In this document: positions 48,051 to 59,300 of the stretch, piece by piece
Numbering within the stretch: the stretch's first letter is position 1
Layout of the letters: every line of letters starts with the position of its first letter
Assembly (NCBI GenBank): GCA_946122785.1
Contig: CAMGYJ010000008.1
Location: 26,313,475-26,377,474 of the forward strand
DNA: 64,000 nt
DNA from: Linum tenue
Taxonomy: Eukaryota; Streptophyta; Magnoliopsida; Malpighiales; Linaceae
Direction: 5' to 3'
The notes under the pieces: generated by a model
What the model was told of the DNA's origin: nothing
The model's input: the letters and a program-made list of their open reading frames with translations, nothing else
Database searches by the model: none
Program-made: the position numbers and the translations under genes

Positions 48051-48687
48051 CCAACGGGCGGGTCCTGATCTAGTACCTGTAAAGACCGAGAATCGCAGCA
48101 GAAACATAGACTTTTCTGGTCAAGGGTCTTATACTCTTCTCACCGAAACATAGACTTTTCTGGTCAAGGGTCTCGAACAACCATCTGGTGTGATCAAATT
48201 CAGGCGGGTGGCTCATACGCTTCATAGACTTCACCAATGAAAGCCTTTTGTCCAATTTGGGCAGAGGTAGAGCTTGATCTTCCTCCTCTATCTTCTTCGT
48301 CGAATTCGTCGTAATCTTTCTCCTCGTATCGGTCAAGATCCTTGTAAGGCTCTTTACACCCAGGGCAATTCCCGCCGCCATTAGAACCCACGCAGTCCAA
48401 GTAACAGTCTTGACAAATCTCGTCGCATCCCCTCATCCAGCAGACCAGCCCGGATTTCGACGTCTGTAGATGCTGATTCTCCGGTGCAGAGAAGTCAATG
48501 ACGTGGCCCCTGGTCACGGAATTCAACCCGCCGGTGAAGATGGTACCGGCGATGAAGCTGCTGTCGAGCTTCTCCTTCTTGAACCTCCAGTCGCATTACC
48601 GCCGGAGGGGACGGTGATCTTGATCGGTGAGGAAAGAGAATCTCCCGCCGATGATTTCAGAACCATTTTTTCTGGCCTAAGTTCAGG

Positions 48688-51340
48688 TCCTTAAGGCATC
48701 TTTTTTAAGGAGGAACTTAAAGCCTTCTGATTGGCTAACTCAAATTTAGGCAGTTAGTAAGGAGTTATTAGTTAAATAGTTGTTAGGGGTATTAAGGAGA
48801 CTACAATTAAATTAAAACATGCGTCTCTTTCTTTTTAAAACCCTAACCCACGTCTCTTATTCCTTCCTCCGAGCCGAACGGTTTCTCTCCTCTGAATGTT
48901 TCCGCCAAGCAAAGTTCTCCGCCTGGCGTTTCGGCTCCCGTCACGATTCTCCGCTCTGCGTTTCTGCTTCCGGTACGGTCCTCTACAGCGGCGGCGACCT
49001 ACTTCTATAAATCAGTAGTGGCGTCGGTTCCTTTGGCAGCGCTCCCCCGCTCTCGCCGTCGGCCGCAACGTACGTCAATCTCTTGCCGACACCAACTACC
49101 TTGTTCGGGCCGAGACATCTGTCAACAACGTCTTCTGTATTTCGGACGGGCGTAGCCTATCTCCGGATTCTCTCCCGTCCGGTGTAGCCTGCCTCCACAG
49201 TCGCTCTCTTTACTTCCTTCCGGTGTAGCTTACCTTTGGCTGGCCGATTCGTTTCAGAAGGCAATTTTCTTATAATATGTTGTTTAGGTACGTAGATTAG
49301 GTTTTTCGTTTGGTGTGCATGAGTTTGGGGTTTTGCTTTCACCATTATTATTATTATTTTTAAGGTTGTTATCAATATTTTTTTACTGGATGTTTTAAAT
49401 CAATGGTGTGATTAACGTGTCCTATTGTGGGCTTTTTGTCATTAATATTATTATTTTCAGCGGCCATTATCAATTTTTTAAACTTGCACTATTATTAATC
49501 ATTTGTATCATGAACGTGTACTATTATTAGTCTGGGTTTATTATTAATGTTTCTTTGCCAATTAATAATATTTTCACAGTCATTATCAACATTTTTTTAC
49601 ATGCACTTTTACTTCCCTCATCGTTGAATTAACGTGTACTATTATTAATATATTATCATTGTTAACGTTTATTGTTCCATTATTAATATTTTCCATCGCA
49701 TTATCAACAATTTTAATAATATGGCTAACTTACTTAAAAATAATGATAACTAACTTACAACCATAATATACGCTTAATAATGAAAGCGTGTTGTATGGGC
49801 TTAGGGTTTTGCGTTATTGTTTATGTTATATTATATTGGTCAGTTTGTTTAATGGATGCTTAGGGGTTTTTATAAACGTTTTCCCCGCCTGTATAAACAT
49901 TTCAATGCTACATTATTAATCAGTCTGTGTTCGGTATTAACATTTTTTTCCAGTTATCAACGTTTCGATGTCCATTAGTAATAATTTAGAAATGGTACAA
50001 TTGTCGATTTTTTCCATTATTAATAATTTTCGTCGCCATTGTCTACGTTTACGTATTCATAATTAATCAATCTTTGGTAGTAAGGAAACACTCGTTATCA
50101 ACATTTCTGTCTCCATTAGTAATAATTTTCGTCGCCATTGTCAACATTTCTTATATCATTTTTCCACTATTAAGCGAATTGTGGTCGTTGTCAACGTTTC
50201 AATTTCTTTACACGGTTTCATTTTGGTATAATAACAATTAATAATTTTCGTCGCCATCATTAGTAATCAACAGTGGTCCATTATTAATAATTTTCGTCGC
50301 CAATTTCAATCTTTTTACATGGTTTCGTTATAATATAATTAACTTGTATTATTAATCACTCTTTGGACGTTCTCAACGTTTCTGTGTCCATTAGTAATCA
50401 ATCTGTGGTCTTTGTCAAGTCCATGGAGTCGGTCGGCCGGCCACGAGGATCGCTTTATCGTCGCGATGCCGGCGAAGCAGCGCAATGGTATCGGCTGGCG
50501 ACGCTAATGAAAGGAAATGGCCATATGGACAATGACTGCGAGGAAAGGAGGCGAGACGAGACGAGTGTCTTATTAATATTTACAATCATCGCTATGCGTT
50601 TTCAATAATAATATCAACGTCATCAAAAGATTAATTTTTACAAGTGTCTTATTAATATTTCCAATCAACGTTATTAAAATCATGATCAACCAAATTATCC
50701 GACCTACCATGTACCTATCAACATTCTTGAATTGCGTTATTAATAATATGATCAACTTTATCAATAATATTATCGACGTTATATTAAAATCTTAGTACAC
50801 GTTATTACCAGTACATATCAACTTTTTTCCATCCCTTATCAACATTTACAAATTACGATTTTAATATTATCACCGATCAATCTGCGACGAGACGTCAAAT
50901 ACCGACGAAAACCCAACCCAACGACAAAAAAATCAACATAAAAAACCCAAATACCAACAAAAACCGTATAAACTTTTAATGAAACCCAGTACCAAAGTCA
51001 AATGGAACTACATGTTCCATGTCTCTGCGGCGGACCACCGAAGCGGCTACGAACGGAAGAGAAGCGGCGGAGATAGACACTGTAGTCGTGGCCGGAAGGG
51101 GATATCACGGAGGAGACAGCTCTTCGAAAATGGTTTTTGCTCCGTCAAGTAGGATTAATTTCCTATTTTTCGTTTTAATTATTAAATATCTATTTTTGCT
51201 TTTAATTATTAATGACAATGTTTTTTAATTCCTTCCGTGCCCTTATGGGCAGTTAAGCAATCATTGCTTTGACTTACCTCTCTCCTCCTCTTATTGGCTA
51301 GAATTGACTTAAGATCCTCCTTAAGAATTGGGGTTTAACG
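48688..51340. mobile_element. Putative TIR element immediately upstream of the CSLD start
   Basis: The left end (TTTTTTAAGGAGGAACTTAA) and the right end (complement TTCTTAAGGAGGATCTTAAG) form imperfect inverted repeats, and both are followed inward by a GATTGGCTA/TAGCCAAT box. The inside is a GC-rich exon-like island (48830-49150), a long irregular AT-rich repeat (49330-50870) and a second GC-rich island (51015-51150). No transposase and no clear TSD were seen. It lies about 20 bp upstream of the CSLD ATG and so replaces its leader. Confidence 0.35.
49330..50870. repeat. Irregular ATTATTAAT / TCGTCGCCATTGTCAAC repeats
   Basis: Many degenerate copies of TTATTAATAATTTTCGTCGCC are present (for example near 50020, 50120, 50240 and 50285), alternating with TCAACGTTT and CATTATTAAT motifs. 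There is no fixed period. A short GC-rich block at 50425-50560 interrupts it. Confidence 0.6.
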
Positions 51341-51703
51341 ATCGGATCCAACCCGATTTTTTCTTTTTTTGTCTTTGTTTTTTCGGGTTTTGGTGCTGCT
51401 GCGACAGAGAGAAGGGCGTGGGAGAGAGATTGGAATACAACGTTCGAAAGTTCTTAACAAAGAGGGAAGGGAAAGGGCAACGGTTGAATTTGAATTCTGT
51501 TTGGGAGAAGTGGGAAAGCCAAAAAACGAAAAGAAACGATGCAATAACGATCGGCTAATCTGGGTCGTTTGTCGAGATGTGGATCCGAGGGTGGAGGCTG
51601 AAACTACACTACCGCCACTTAATGTGCTGTATTGATATTTGGTGCACCAAGCAAATAACCACAAAGCATAATTTCCTTCAATATTTGTTATTCACGACTG
51701 ATC
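51341..51703. other. Unassigned sequence with a T-rich leader-like start
   Basis: Frames of 76-109 codons overlap on both strands with no recognisable domain. I cannot tell an old exon from chance. Confidence 0.3.
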
Positions 51704-53141
51704 GGCTAAATTACACGTTTGGTCACTCGAATTATACAAATCTTTCACGTTTGTCACCCAAATTACTTTTTTTTTCTTATTCGCCACTAATTTTACGAAT
51801 CATTTCACTGTTAGTCACCGGCCGTTACACTCCGTTAAATTTTTCCTACGTGGCAGTCAACTATAAAGTTTGACCGTTAACTAAATGATGTGGAAATTAA
51901 AAAAAATAAATTTATTTGTCCACCTCATCATTCTAGTTACTTTATATATATGATTTGTCATCCTTAAATTAATTATTTTTTAATTTAATTAAATTATATC
52001 ACAACAACCCAGGACCTCACCAGCGCCAGTAACGTCGAGGTGAAATACTGCCCGGAACGACGATGACTTATCTTATCCCCGGATTTGAAGTCAATGGTGA
52101 AGAGCTCAGATCTACCGAAGGCGGAAGTGACTAGATCTGAATGGAGGGTTCATTCAATTTGGAGTCTCCATCATCAATTAGTTGTTTTGGAATGATCCGA
52201 TTAGGATAGATATGTATCCATAAGTGACTGGAATGAGCCATGGCTCCAACTGAGGGAAGACTAAATAGACGTACGCTAGGCGTCTTCAGTTTTTGAGTTC
52301 TTCTTGTTGGTTATCAAATATTTTGGTTCAACTCGCCAGATGTGGCGGATGCTTGAGAACCAAATCTGTCCACTGGCTGCGAAAAGGGTCGTTCCCTGAG
52401 ACGATTTTGTCGCTAGTCGGTCGGGTGGCAGAGGAGGAGGCGAAAGTTGTGGGCGTAAATCGGGAAGGTGCCGGAGGGAGCCGGAGATGAAGCAGATCGG
52501 TCTTGATGGCTGATTTGAGAACCAGATCCGTCTCTGTCGCTGGTTTTCCGTCGACGGCGGGGTCAGAAGCATCCACCATAGTTGTTGGTGGAGATCAATG
52601 CTTGAAGACTGAATGTCGGCATGAGATTGAGCATGCAACAAAAAGAGGCTGAAAGGATGAATGTGAGTGTGACGCCGCTGCAACTGGCGAAGGAGAGAGG
52701 TGCAAGTGGTCCAGGAGGGAGAGACAAGACCGGGAGATGTCGCCATTGTCGGAGGAGTGACGAGAAGAATGGAGAGTTTGGAGTTACATATATTCATATA
52801 TGTGCAACTCAAGAACGTAATATATATTATTTGTTTTATTTAATTTAATTAATTTTTATTGAATAAATGGTATGATAAATCATATACACAAAGTAAAGTA
52901 AGTGAAATGATGAGGTGGGACAAATAAATTAATTTTTTTAATTTCCACGTCATCTAGTTAACGGTCAAACTTTAAATTTGATTGCCACGTAGGACAAATT
53001 TAACAGAGTGTAACGGCCGGTGACTAACAGTGAAATGATTCGTAAAGTTAGTGGCGAATAAGAAAGAAAAGTAATTCGGGTGGCAAACGTGAAAGATTTG
53101 TATAATTCGAGTGACCAAACGTGTAATTTAGCCGACTTTCT
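51704..53141. mobile_element. Long-TIR element (MULE-like foldback), about 290-bp arms
   Basis: The left arm begins CGGCTAAATTACACGTTTGG and the right arm is its reverse complement with roughly 90 percent identity by eye over about 250-290 bp (51704-51990 and 52855-53141). Shared blocks include AGTCACCGGCCGTTACACTC and TTTGACCGTTAACTA. The 860-bp centre (52010-52850) is GC-richer, with a 178-codon minus-strand frame of no known family. No TSD was found. Terminal structure fits a MULE but is not proof. Confidence 0.65.
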
Positions 53142-53149
53142 CTTTAGTT

Positions 53150-53690
53150 TTGAACTAAATTACAAGTTTAGTCATTCATATTGTTCTTTCTTATTAGTCA
53201 CTCACTTTAGATTTCATTTCATCGTTAATTACTAGACATTTGATTCAGTTAACTTCATCCTAAATGACAGTCAATGCTTAAGTTTGATCGTTAGTTAGCT
53301 GACATGTCAATTAAAAACATAAAAATCAATTATTTAAATTTGCACATCATCTCTCCCACCACCACTAATTATTTAATAGTCCAAGCTTCGATCTAAATCA
53401 GTCATCCATAATCACTTGCAGGACTGTAAATGAGTCTAGTCGAGTTAAGCTTTATCCTCGCTCGGGTTTGGCTCTCAGCTCGTTTATTAAGGAGTCGAGC
53501 TCAAGCTAAACTCGTTTACTAAGAATTTGGCTAGTGTTTGATATATTCATTTTGTATGTCATGTATGATACATGTGATTAATGACATGATACAAAAATAG
53601 TCAAATTTTTTATCATTAACTAATCTCATGTTATATTGTGTTAAGTATCATATTTATTTAGTTCATAAATTCAAAGCAATCTATGGTAAA
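53150..53690. other. Diverged relic of the 51704-53141 family, then AT-rich sequence
   Basis: 53155-53330 aligns loosely with the arm text of the preceding element (AAATTACAAGTTTAGTCA, TCTTATTAGTCACTCAC). No gene was recognised. Confidence 0.4.
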
Positions 53691-53694
53691 AAAA

Positions 53695-54290
53695 GGTTAA
53701 TAGATTTGTATGGCCTGAATTTTGACCAAAATAAACATTCTGACCAATCTTTTCGATCCATAACATCCTGGCCCAAACAATACATCAAAATAACGAAATT
53801 GGCCAAACCCAATATTTGACCGTTAACTTGGACGGTCAAACGCGTTGACTAACGGTCAATGCACCACGTCACTGCCAACTCAACAATTTTTAATTAAAAA
53901 ATTTTATAATTTCCACCTATTATCATTTTCCTTTTTAATTTTGAACAAAAGAAAAAGAAAAATGAATTTAGTTTTTTCAAAAAATTTAAATTTTCCACGT
54001 TTTCCCCGAAATTCATTTTTCATTTTTCAAATTTTTTATTCAAAATGGAAAAAAATAATTAGTAATAGGTGAAAAATATACAGTTTTGTAATGGAAGGGT
54101 GCTGACTGGCAGTGACGTGGCACATTGACCGTTAGTCGACGTGTTTGACCGTCCAAGTTAACGATCAAATATCGGGTTTCGCCAATTTCGTTATTTTGAT
54201 GTATAGTTTGGGTCAGGATGTTAGAGATAGAAAAGATTAGCCAGGATGTTTATTTTGATCAAAGTTCAGGCCATACAAATATATTAACCC
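53695..54290. mobile_element. Foldback/MULE-like MITE with about 190-bp TIRs, TSD TAAAAAAA
   Basis: The left arm begins GGTTAATAGATTTGTATGGC and the right arm (complement) GGGTTAATATATTTGTATGG. Homology runs some 190 bp, including AAAATAACGAAATTGGC and TAACTTGGACGGTCAAAC. The flanks carry TAAAAAAA (53687-53694 and 54291-54298), which fits a TSD but is low complexity. Confidence 0.7.
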
Positions 54291-54469
54291 TAAAAAAATT
54301 ATAATATTTTTTTAAAATTAAAAATAAGACATATTTACTAACATACTCAATGTCTTAATATCATATAGGGTGAGACACAATTTTACAATTCGTAACAATG
54401 GTCTCGCTGCTTTTCTTGCAAATAGTTACAGTTAACCTACAGTGATACAATCAGTTTCCTCCATCCTCA

Positions 54470-55573
54470 TTAGTATATACAAAAAGTTACGAAAATATGA
54501 CGTACCTGACTTACCGAGACTTGGCCCAGAGGCCAGAGTACAGACAACAATACTGAAGTCAAGAACACAATTGCCTTATCCCTAACTGCAGATCCTTCTA
54601 AAGATGCGGCAAAAGTGTTGTTCTTTTCCAGAGAGGAGACAAATGGATTGATGGAACAAACTGTCTTCCTAATGGACTCTAGCGTGAATAGTCTGCACAC
54701 GAGTAAATCTACAATGCAACAAAGCTCTTGGCAGCAACGGCCAGTCAAAATATCCAAAGCACGTGTAATGTCTTGACCTCTCTTCAAGTTCAACCCTGGA
54801 AGGCATGCTCTTTTCCAAACTGTATATGCTTCTAGGAGCACAACAAAAACCATACAAGTTGCCCCAGAACTCCCTTACTGAAGGGATACACAGTTTCAGG
54901 AATACCCCGGTGGATCAACAAGAGGGCATGTTGGAAAAAGTAGCCAGGACCTAAGCAAGGTCCTCAGTATGCAGCTTTACACGGTAGCTCAAATCTGGGA
55001 TCCGCCTAGCGTCTTACTGGTTCAAAGGTGGTCTAGTTGGTGAAAATAAGATAGCTGTACCAGAAACAATAGTTAGTGGATTGTCTTAATGCTTCCGAAA
55101 GGGTCGTTTTCGGGAAAGGTACTTCCTGCAGCAATAGAGACTTTTATCCTTCACCTTTTCAGGAAGTAGAAGGAAGTTTACTGTAATATATGGTGGAAAT
55201 TCTTACGGCCAGAGGTGAGAGACAATAGCTTTCAAGAGAGTTGCGTGATGGTATAATGCAATAAACACAGCACCAGCTATTTGTGGGGAAAAAGCCAGAA
55301 TTTACATACCTATGGAAGAGCAGGAGAAGAAGTAGAAATACAAGGAAGATTAACAAAGTAATCACCAGCAGTATGGCGATTGCATCCTTCCACCTAGAAA
55401 GAATGGAGTGTCAATTAGAACATAGTTTCATTCGATTTAAAAACAAACTCCAACAAGTAGAGATAAGCTCTCAACAAGTAATCATACCAAAATCTCGAGA
55501 TGTTATCTTTAAATATGTGATATACAAGGTGCCGGTCCACAGACACAATGCTGTTTCCCAAGAGATGTACCAC
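54470..55573 (-). pseudogene. Exons of an unrecognised membrane protein, probably a fragment
   Basis: Two small exons have clean borders and compatible phase: 55488-55573 (VVHLLGNSIVSVDRHLVYHI then FKDNISRFW) and 55310-55393 (WKDAIAILLVITLLIFLVFL then LLLLFHR), joining TTTTG to GTGG across GTATGA...CTAG. The second is a single membrane-spanning segment. A 127-codon frame at 54853-54470 (LDILTGRCCQELCCIVDLLV; CSINPFVSSLEKNNTFAASL) may be a further exon or exon plus intron. I do not recognise the protein. It begins directly after the CSLD exon-1 fragment and is in the same orientation, which suggests another captured or truncated gene piece. Confidence 0.4.
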
Positions 55574-55724
55574 CTGAAGTATTATATTATATCAACTTAG
55601 AAGATAGCTCAGTGAGAATATATGGCACAGGTGATATAAGCAAGGGTCAAAGTGACACAGTAAAGAACTTGATGGAAATATAACTGATTTGGAAACGGCA
55701 GCCATCACAAGACCTAGTACAAGA

Positions 55725-56365
55725 ATAAATTGCCGCATCCATTGAAATACAGAGAGCAAACAGAGAAAAGGAACTAAAAAAAAATCCTCATAATTGAAAT
55801 ACTGAAGCCCTAATTTTGAAAATTAGCAAACTGAATAAACTTTCTGGTTGAGAGAGAGAGTGAGTCGAGGATACCTGTACGGACTGAGAATCGCAGCAGA
55901 AACAGAGACTTTACTGGTCAAGGGTCTTGTACACTTCTCACCGAAATTTGGGAATGCTCAAATGCATTAGCTCCGGTGCTAGCGCCGGCGCCATACCCAT
56001 ATTTAGACCACACAGAGTTACCGGACCCATAGTTCCTTTGGTCTCGATCAAGCACTTGGTGTGATCAAACTCAGGCGGGTGGCTTATACGCTTAATAGAC
56101 TTCAGTAATGAAAGCCATTTGTCCAAAATTTGGACAGCACAGAGCTAGATCTTTCCCTTCTCTTCTTTATCGCAGTCGTAATCTTTCTCCTCATCCATCT
56201 CCTCATATTCGTCAAGATCCTTGTAGGGCTCTTTACACCCTGAAACAATTCCCGCCCGTCTTTAGAACCCACACAGTCCAAGTAACAGTCTTGAAATCTT
56301 GAACCCGCCCTCGCACTTCCCCTCCATTATTGCCTTCTCATTGCATCTCCTCATCCAGCAGGACC
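55725..56365 (-). pseudogene. CSLD: Second CSLD exon-1 fragment with intron 1 (empty Helitron site)
   Basis: Minus strand from about 56365: CWMRRCNEKAIMEGKCEGGF, then (after a 2-nt loss) the CYLDC-equivalent, GCKEPYK, a DE-rich linker, DKWLSLLKSIKRISHPPEF, the NSVWSKYGYGAGASTGANAF block in a shifted frame, and TSKVSVSAAILSPYR ending at the donor GTATCC (55877). Intron 1 then continues to 55725, matching 43815-43937 of the other copy, and homology stops at TTTATTCTT. It is less deleted than the main pseudogene but has several frameshifts. It is a partial duplicate whose right end fuses to the PPR sequence. Confidence 0.85.
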
Positions 56366-59300
56366 TTAGCCTCAACAATATCTTCCAACAACTTCTCAAT
56401 CCTCTCACGGTCTCTCCTTACGGACAACCCATGAAGCATTACTTTATATGTATGCACATTAGGAGACAAATTAACAGACTTCATTTTGTCATACAAGTTT
56501 ATTGCTTCTTCTGTCCTCCCACGTTCAAACAGTCCCCGGATGACAACTGTGTACGACACATCATCTAATGGGTACTTCTGCACCACAGCTTCCCTAAACA
56601 ACTTTATTGCCCTGTCAAAGTCGCCACTTTGTATAAGACAAACCATAATTACAGTATGCACATGAGCGTTAAGATCATGGCCAGTCCTAAGAAGTCCAAG
56701 ATACACATTGACGGCTTTATCACTTCTTCCTTGTGCACATAGCGCTCTAAGCAATCCAGCAAAACTATAGTTATCTGGCATGAAGCCTTTCTCTACCATA
56801 TCTTCATAAAACCACTCAGCAAGAAACGGATACCCAGCATAACAACCACAATGTATCAACGAGTTATAGAGAGCTGGATCGTCTAACATGATAAACCTGG
56901 CAAGCAGCTTTAACCACAAGAGGAAGTTTCTAGAAGAACCTTGGGTCGACAGCAAAGAACACATAGTGAAAGAATCAGGTACCAAATTCCATTTCAGCAT
57001 ACTTACAAATACACTTGCAGCATCATCTTCCCTCCCAATCTTAATCAAACTATGCATCAGAACATTGCAAAGAACCAGGTCAGGAGCAAGACCCCCAGAT
57101 TCCATAGCAGTCAAAACAGTAAACGCCCCATCGACCATTCCGGACTCTACATATCCTCTAAAGAGAGTTGTGTAAGTAACTACATTCGGAGAACAACCCG
57201 TCTCAACCATCTTCTTAAACAGAAAACCTGCCTTAACAGGTTCACCCAAGTTGAAGAATCCACCGATCAACTTAGTCCAAATCATGACAGACAGTGAAGC
57301 TCCCAATACAACCATTAAACCCAATACTTGAAATGCCCCTCCTAAGTTACCTACCCTACAGAAACAATTCAGAACTGTCTCAAAAGTCTGAGCAGTGGGA
57401 TAGTAACCCTTCCTCACCATCCTGCACAGCACATCCTTAATATGAACCAGATCATTCGACTTGCACACGTGACACAATGCGATATTGTAACTCAAGAAAT
57501 TTGGTGATGGGACATCCTTCAAAGCCTTCATACCTACAGGCGTCTGCCCCATCCTGAACGAGATATCGACGATCACGTTGTAAGCAAATGTGTTTGGCGT
57601 AAACCCGAAATAACACATCTGTTTAAAAGCTTCTAAAACCATAGTGTACATGCCTCCACACCAATAAACCCGCAGTAAAAGCAAGAAGGTCGGTGCCTTG
57701 GTAGCGATACCAATGTTCTCGAGCTCCCTAACGATTCCTTTAACATGGTACTTAGTACTCAAACGCCAAACAACTCCAACCATATGGTCAAATGCTCGTC
57801 TATCGTGGAAATGATTAGGTTGCTTAGCCGACCAGATGAAAAAGCTCAAGGCAATCAAGTCAGAAGAGCAATTAAGCAAGGTGGAGTGCACAATCTGATG
57901 CGTCAGAGTTATCCCTGTTCCAGATCTACTTGGTTGTGAATTCGAATACCTGCTTGGATTTCTGGCACCCATTTCACGGTCTCTGAAGTTTCCTCCCTGA
58001 GCTGGAGCAGCGGACATAGGAGGTTCGTGATCATTCAATACAGAGTCTGCATTCTCAAAAGCAGCAACATCTGCACCATCTGACTCGTCGTCATTTAAAT
58101 TGAAGTTCCAGGCATTCGACACTTCAGGACGAGTTGCATCCTTCTCGAACCTTGTTTTCTGCTCACGATTCCTTTCCTCCATTCTATTCTCCAAGAATTC
58201 TTCATGTGGACGCTTGCAATCACAATGAAGGCATACCATGTTTCTCCTATAGTTTAAGTTACACCTGCCATGAACGAAACAGAAAGAGAAATCACCAGTT
58301 AGCACTTAGCATAAAGCATGACAGGCCAAGATTAACGGTGTGCTATGTTTCAGTTGAAAAAAGCTGAAACACACTTCTTCCTTCAATCCTTTTAGAACTA
58401 TCACGGTGAACCACGGACTTGAAATAGCTAAAACTCACATTAGTATTGCCCCGTTAATTATATTTCCTTCTACAGTTTTTCTAGAACTTAATCTACTCTC
58501 CTAAAATATAAAGAAAAGCCTGAACTAAACACACCCTAAATAAGAGCAATGAAGATATAAAACATACTGAGGGCATTCCCGTTCTTCAGGAAGCAACTCT
58601 CTCTTTGGGCTCTTGGCATCACATTGTAAACATGCAGTGTTCTTCGTGAAATTCATGAAGTCGCATCTGCAGAAACAAAGAAAATCCAGATATCCAGTAT
58701 TCTCAGCAACAAAGAAAAGCAAACTTAGAAACCATATCTATCTGTACATGACTTGGTCATAATATCATAAACGGGTGTTCACCCTTATAAAAAAAGATAA
58801 TAATATCATAAACTGGTGACATACTTGAGGCGCCAATCGCCTTTCTTCATCTCGATATCATCACGTCCAACTTGTACCTTCGGCGGCGGAGGAGGCTGCT
58901 TCACTTTTGGAGGAGGTTTCTTGATCACAGGAGGAGGGAGATTCGGATTGATAGGATCTGCACTCAGCTTTACAATCTCGTGAAATAGCTTCCGGACCAC
59001 AGTTTTGACGGAGTTTTCTTCCAGAATAGGCTTATTGGTTACCGACTCATTTGTACGATCAGAGCCGTAAGCCAAGAGAACCCGCAATACATCATTGGTG
59101 TGTGCTTCCTCCTCTTTATTTGTCAGCAGAAATGCTTTCCCACACGAGCTCCTCAAGCTGCAGCTGCTACAAACCTGATGTACAGATGAAAAGTTCAAAC
59201 TTTTTAACTTGTGCCTTGAAAAGCAAACATTTTCTCCACCTCCTGCTCAAACATATTTATGGGCAAAGCCAAACATTCACAAGTGACTAACTCACATCGT

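Larger units (their letters stand above)
43938..48073 (+). mobile_element. Helitron in CSLD intron 1, with nested LINE and hAT MITE
   Basis: The 3' end reads CCGTCCAACGGGCGG (a 6-bp stem with a G-T pair) then GTCCTGATCTAG, closing at CTAG 48070-48073 before a T. The 5' end is TC (43938-43939) after an A. So the insertion is A|TC...CTAG|T, the Helitron rule, with no TSD. The second CSLD exon-1 copy gives the empty site: CGAGGATACCTGTAC near 55868-55880. Removing the nested LINE (44116-45392) and hAT MITE (45779-46415) leaves about 2.2 kb. No Rep/helicase was recognised. It is non-autonomous. Confidence 0.85.
41081..48666 (-). pseudogene. CSLD: Cellulose-synthase-like D (CSLD5-like) pseudogene split by a Helitron
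   Basis: Exon 1 (48666 to about 48078) starts MVLKSSAGDSL and keeps FKKEKLDSSFIAGTIFTGG in a shifted frame, then a RING-like zinc region reduced by a deletion (CWMRGCDEICQDCYLDC). Exon 2 (43792-42982) and exon 3 (42872 to 41081) hold the GT2 core. The catalytic signatures are still readable: [24 protein letters not shown] and QVLRW. The true C-terminus FQFP and stop are at 41081. Lesions: stops at 42570-42572, 42561-42563, 42156-42158, 41576-41578 and 41417-41419, a frameshift near 42026, a frameshift and deletions in exon 1, a 28-bp duplication in exon 1 (48101-48128 and 48146-48173), and a 4.1-kb Helitron in intron 1. CSLD enzymes are Golgi/plasma-membrane glycan synthases for tip growth and cell-plate walls; this copy is dead, apparently recently. 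Confidence 0.9.

Noticed and set aside
52276..52812. 178-codon minus-strand open frame
   Set aside because: It lies wholly inside a long-TIR element, has low-complexity Ser/Pro/Leu composition and matches no family; overlapping frames on the other strand are equally open.
56338..58305. Stand-alone 655-codon PPR gene
   Set aside because: Its first residues are intron sequence followed by a RanBP2 finger, and the acceptor at 58264 continues the VAR3-like frame from four upstream exons.
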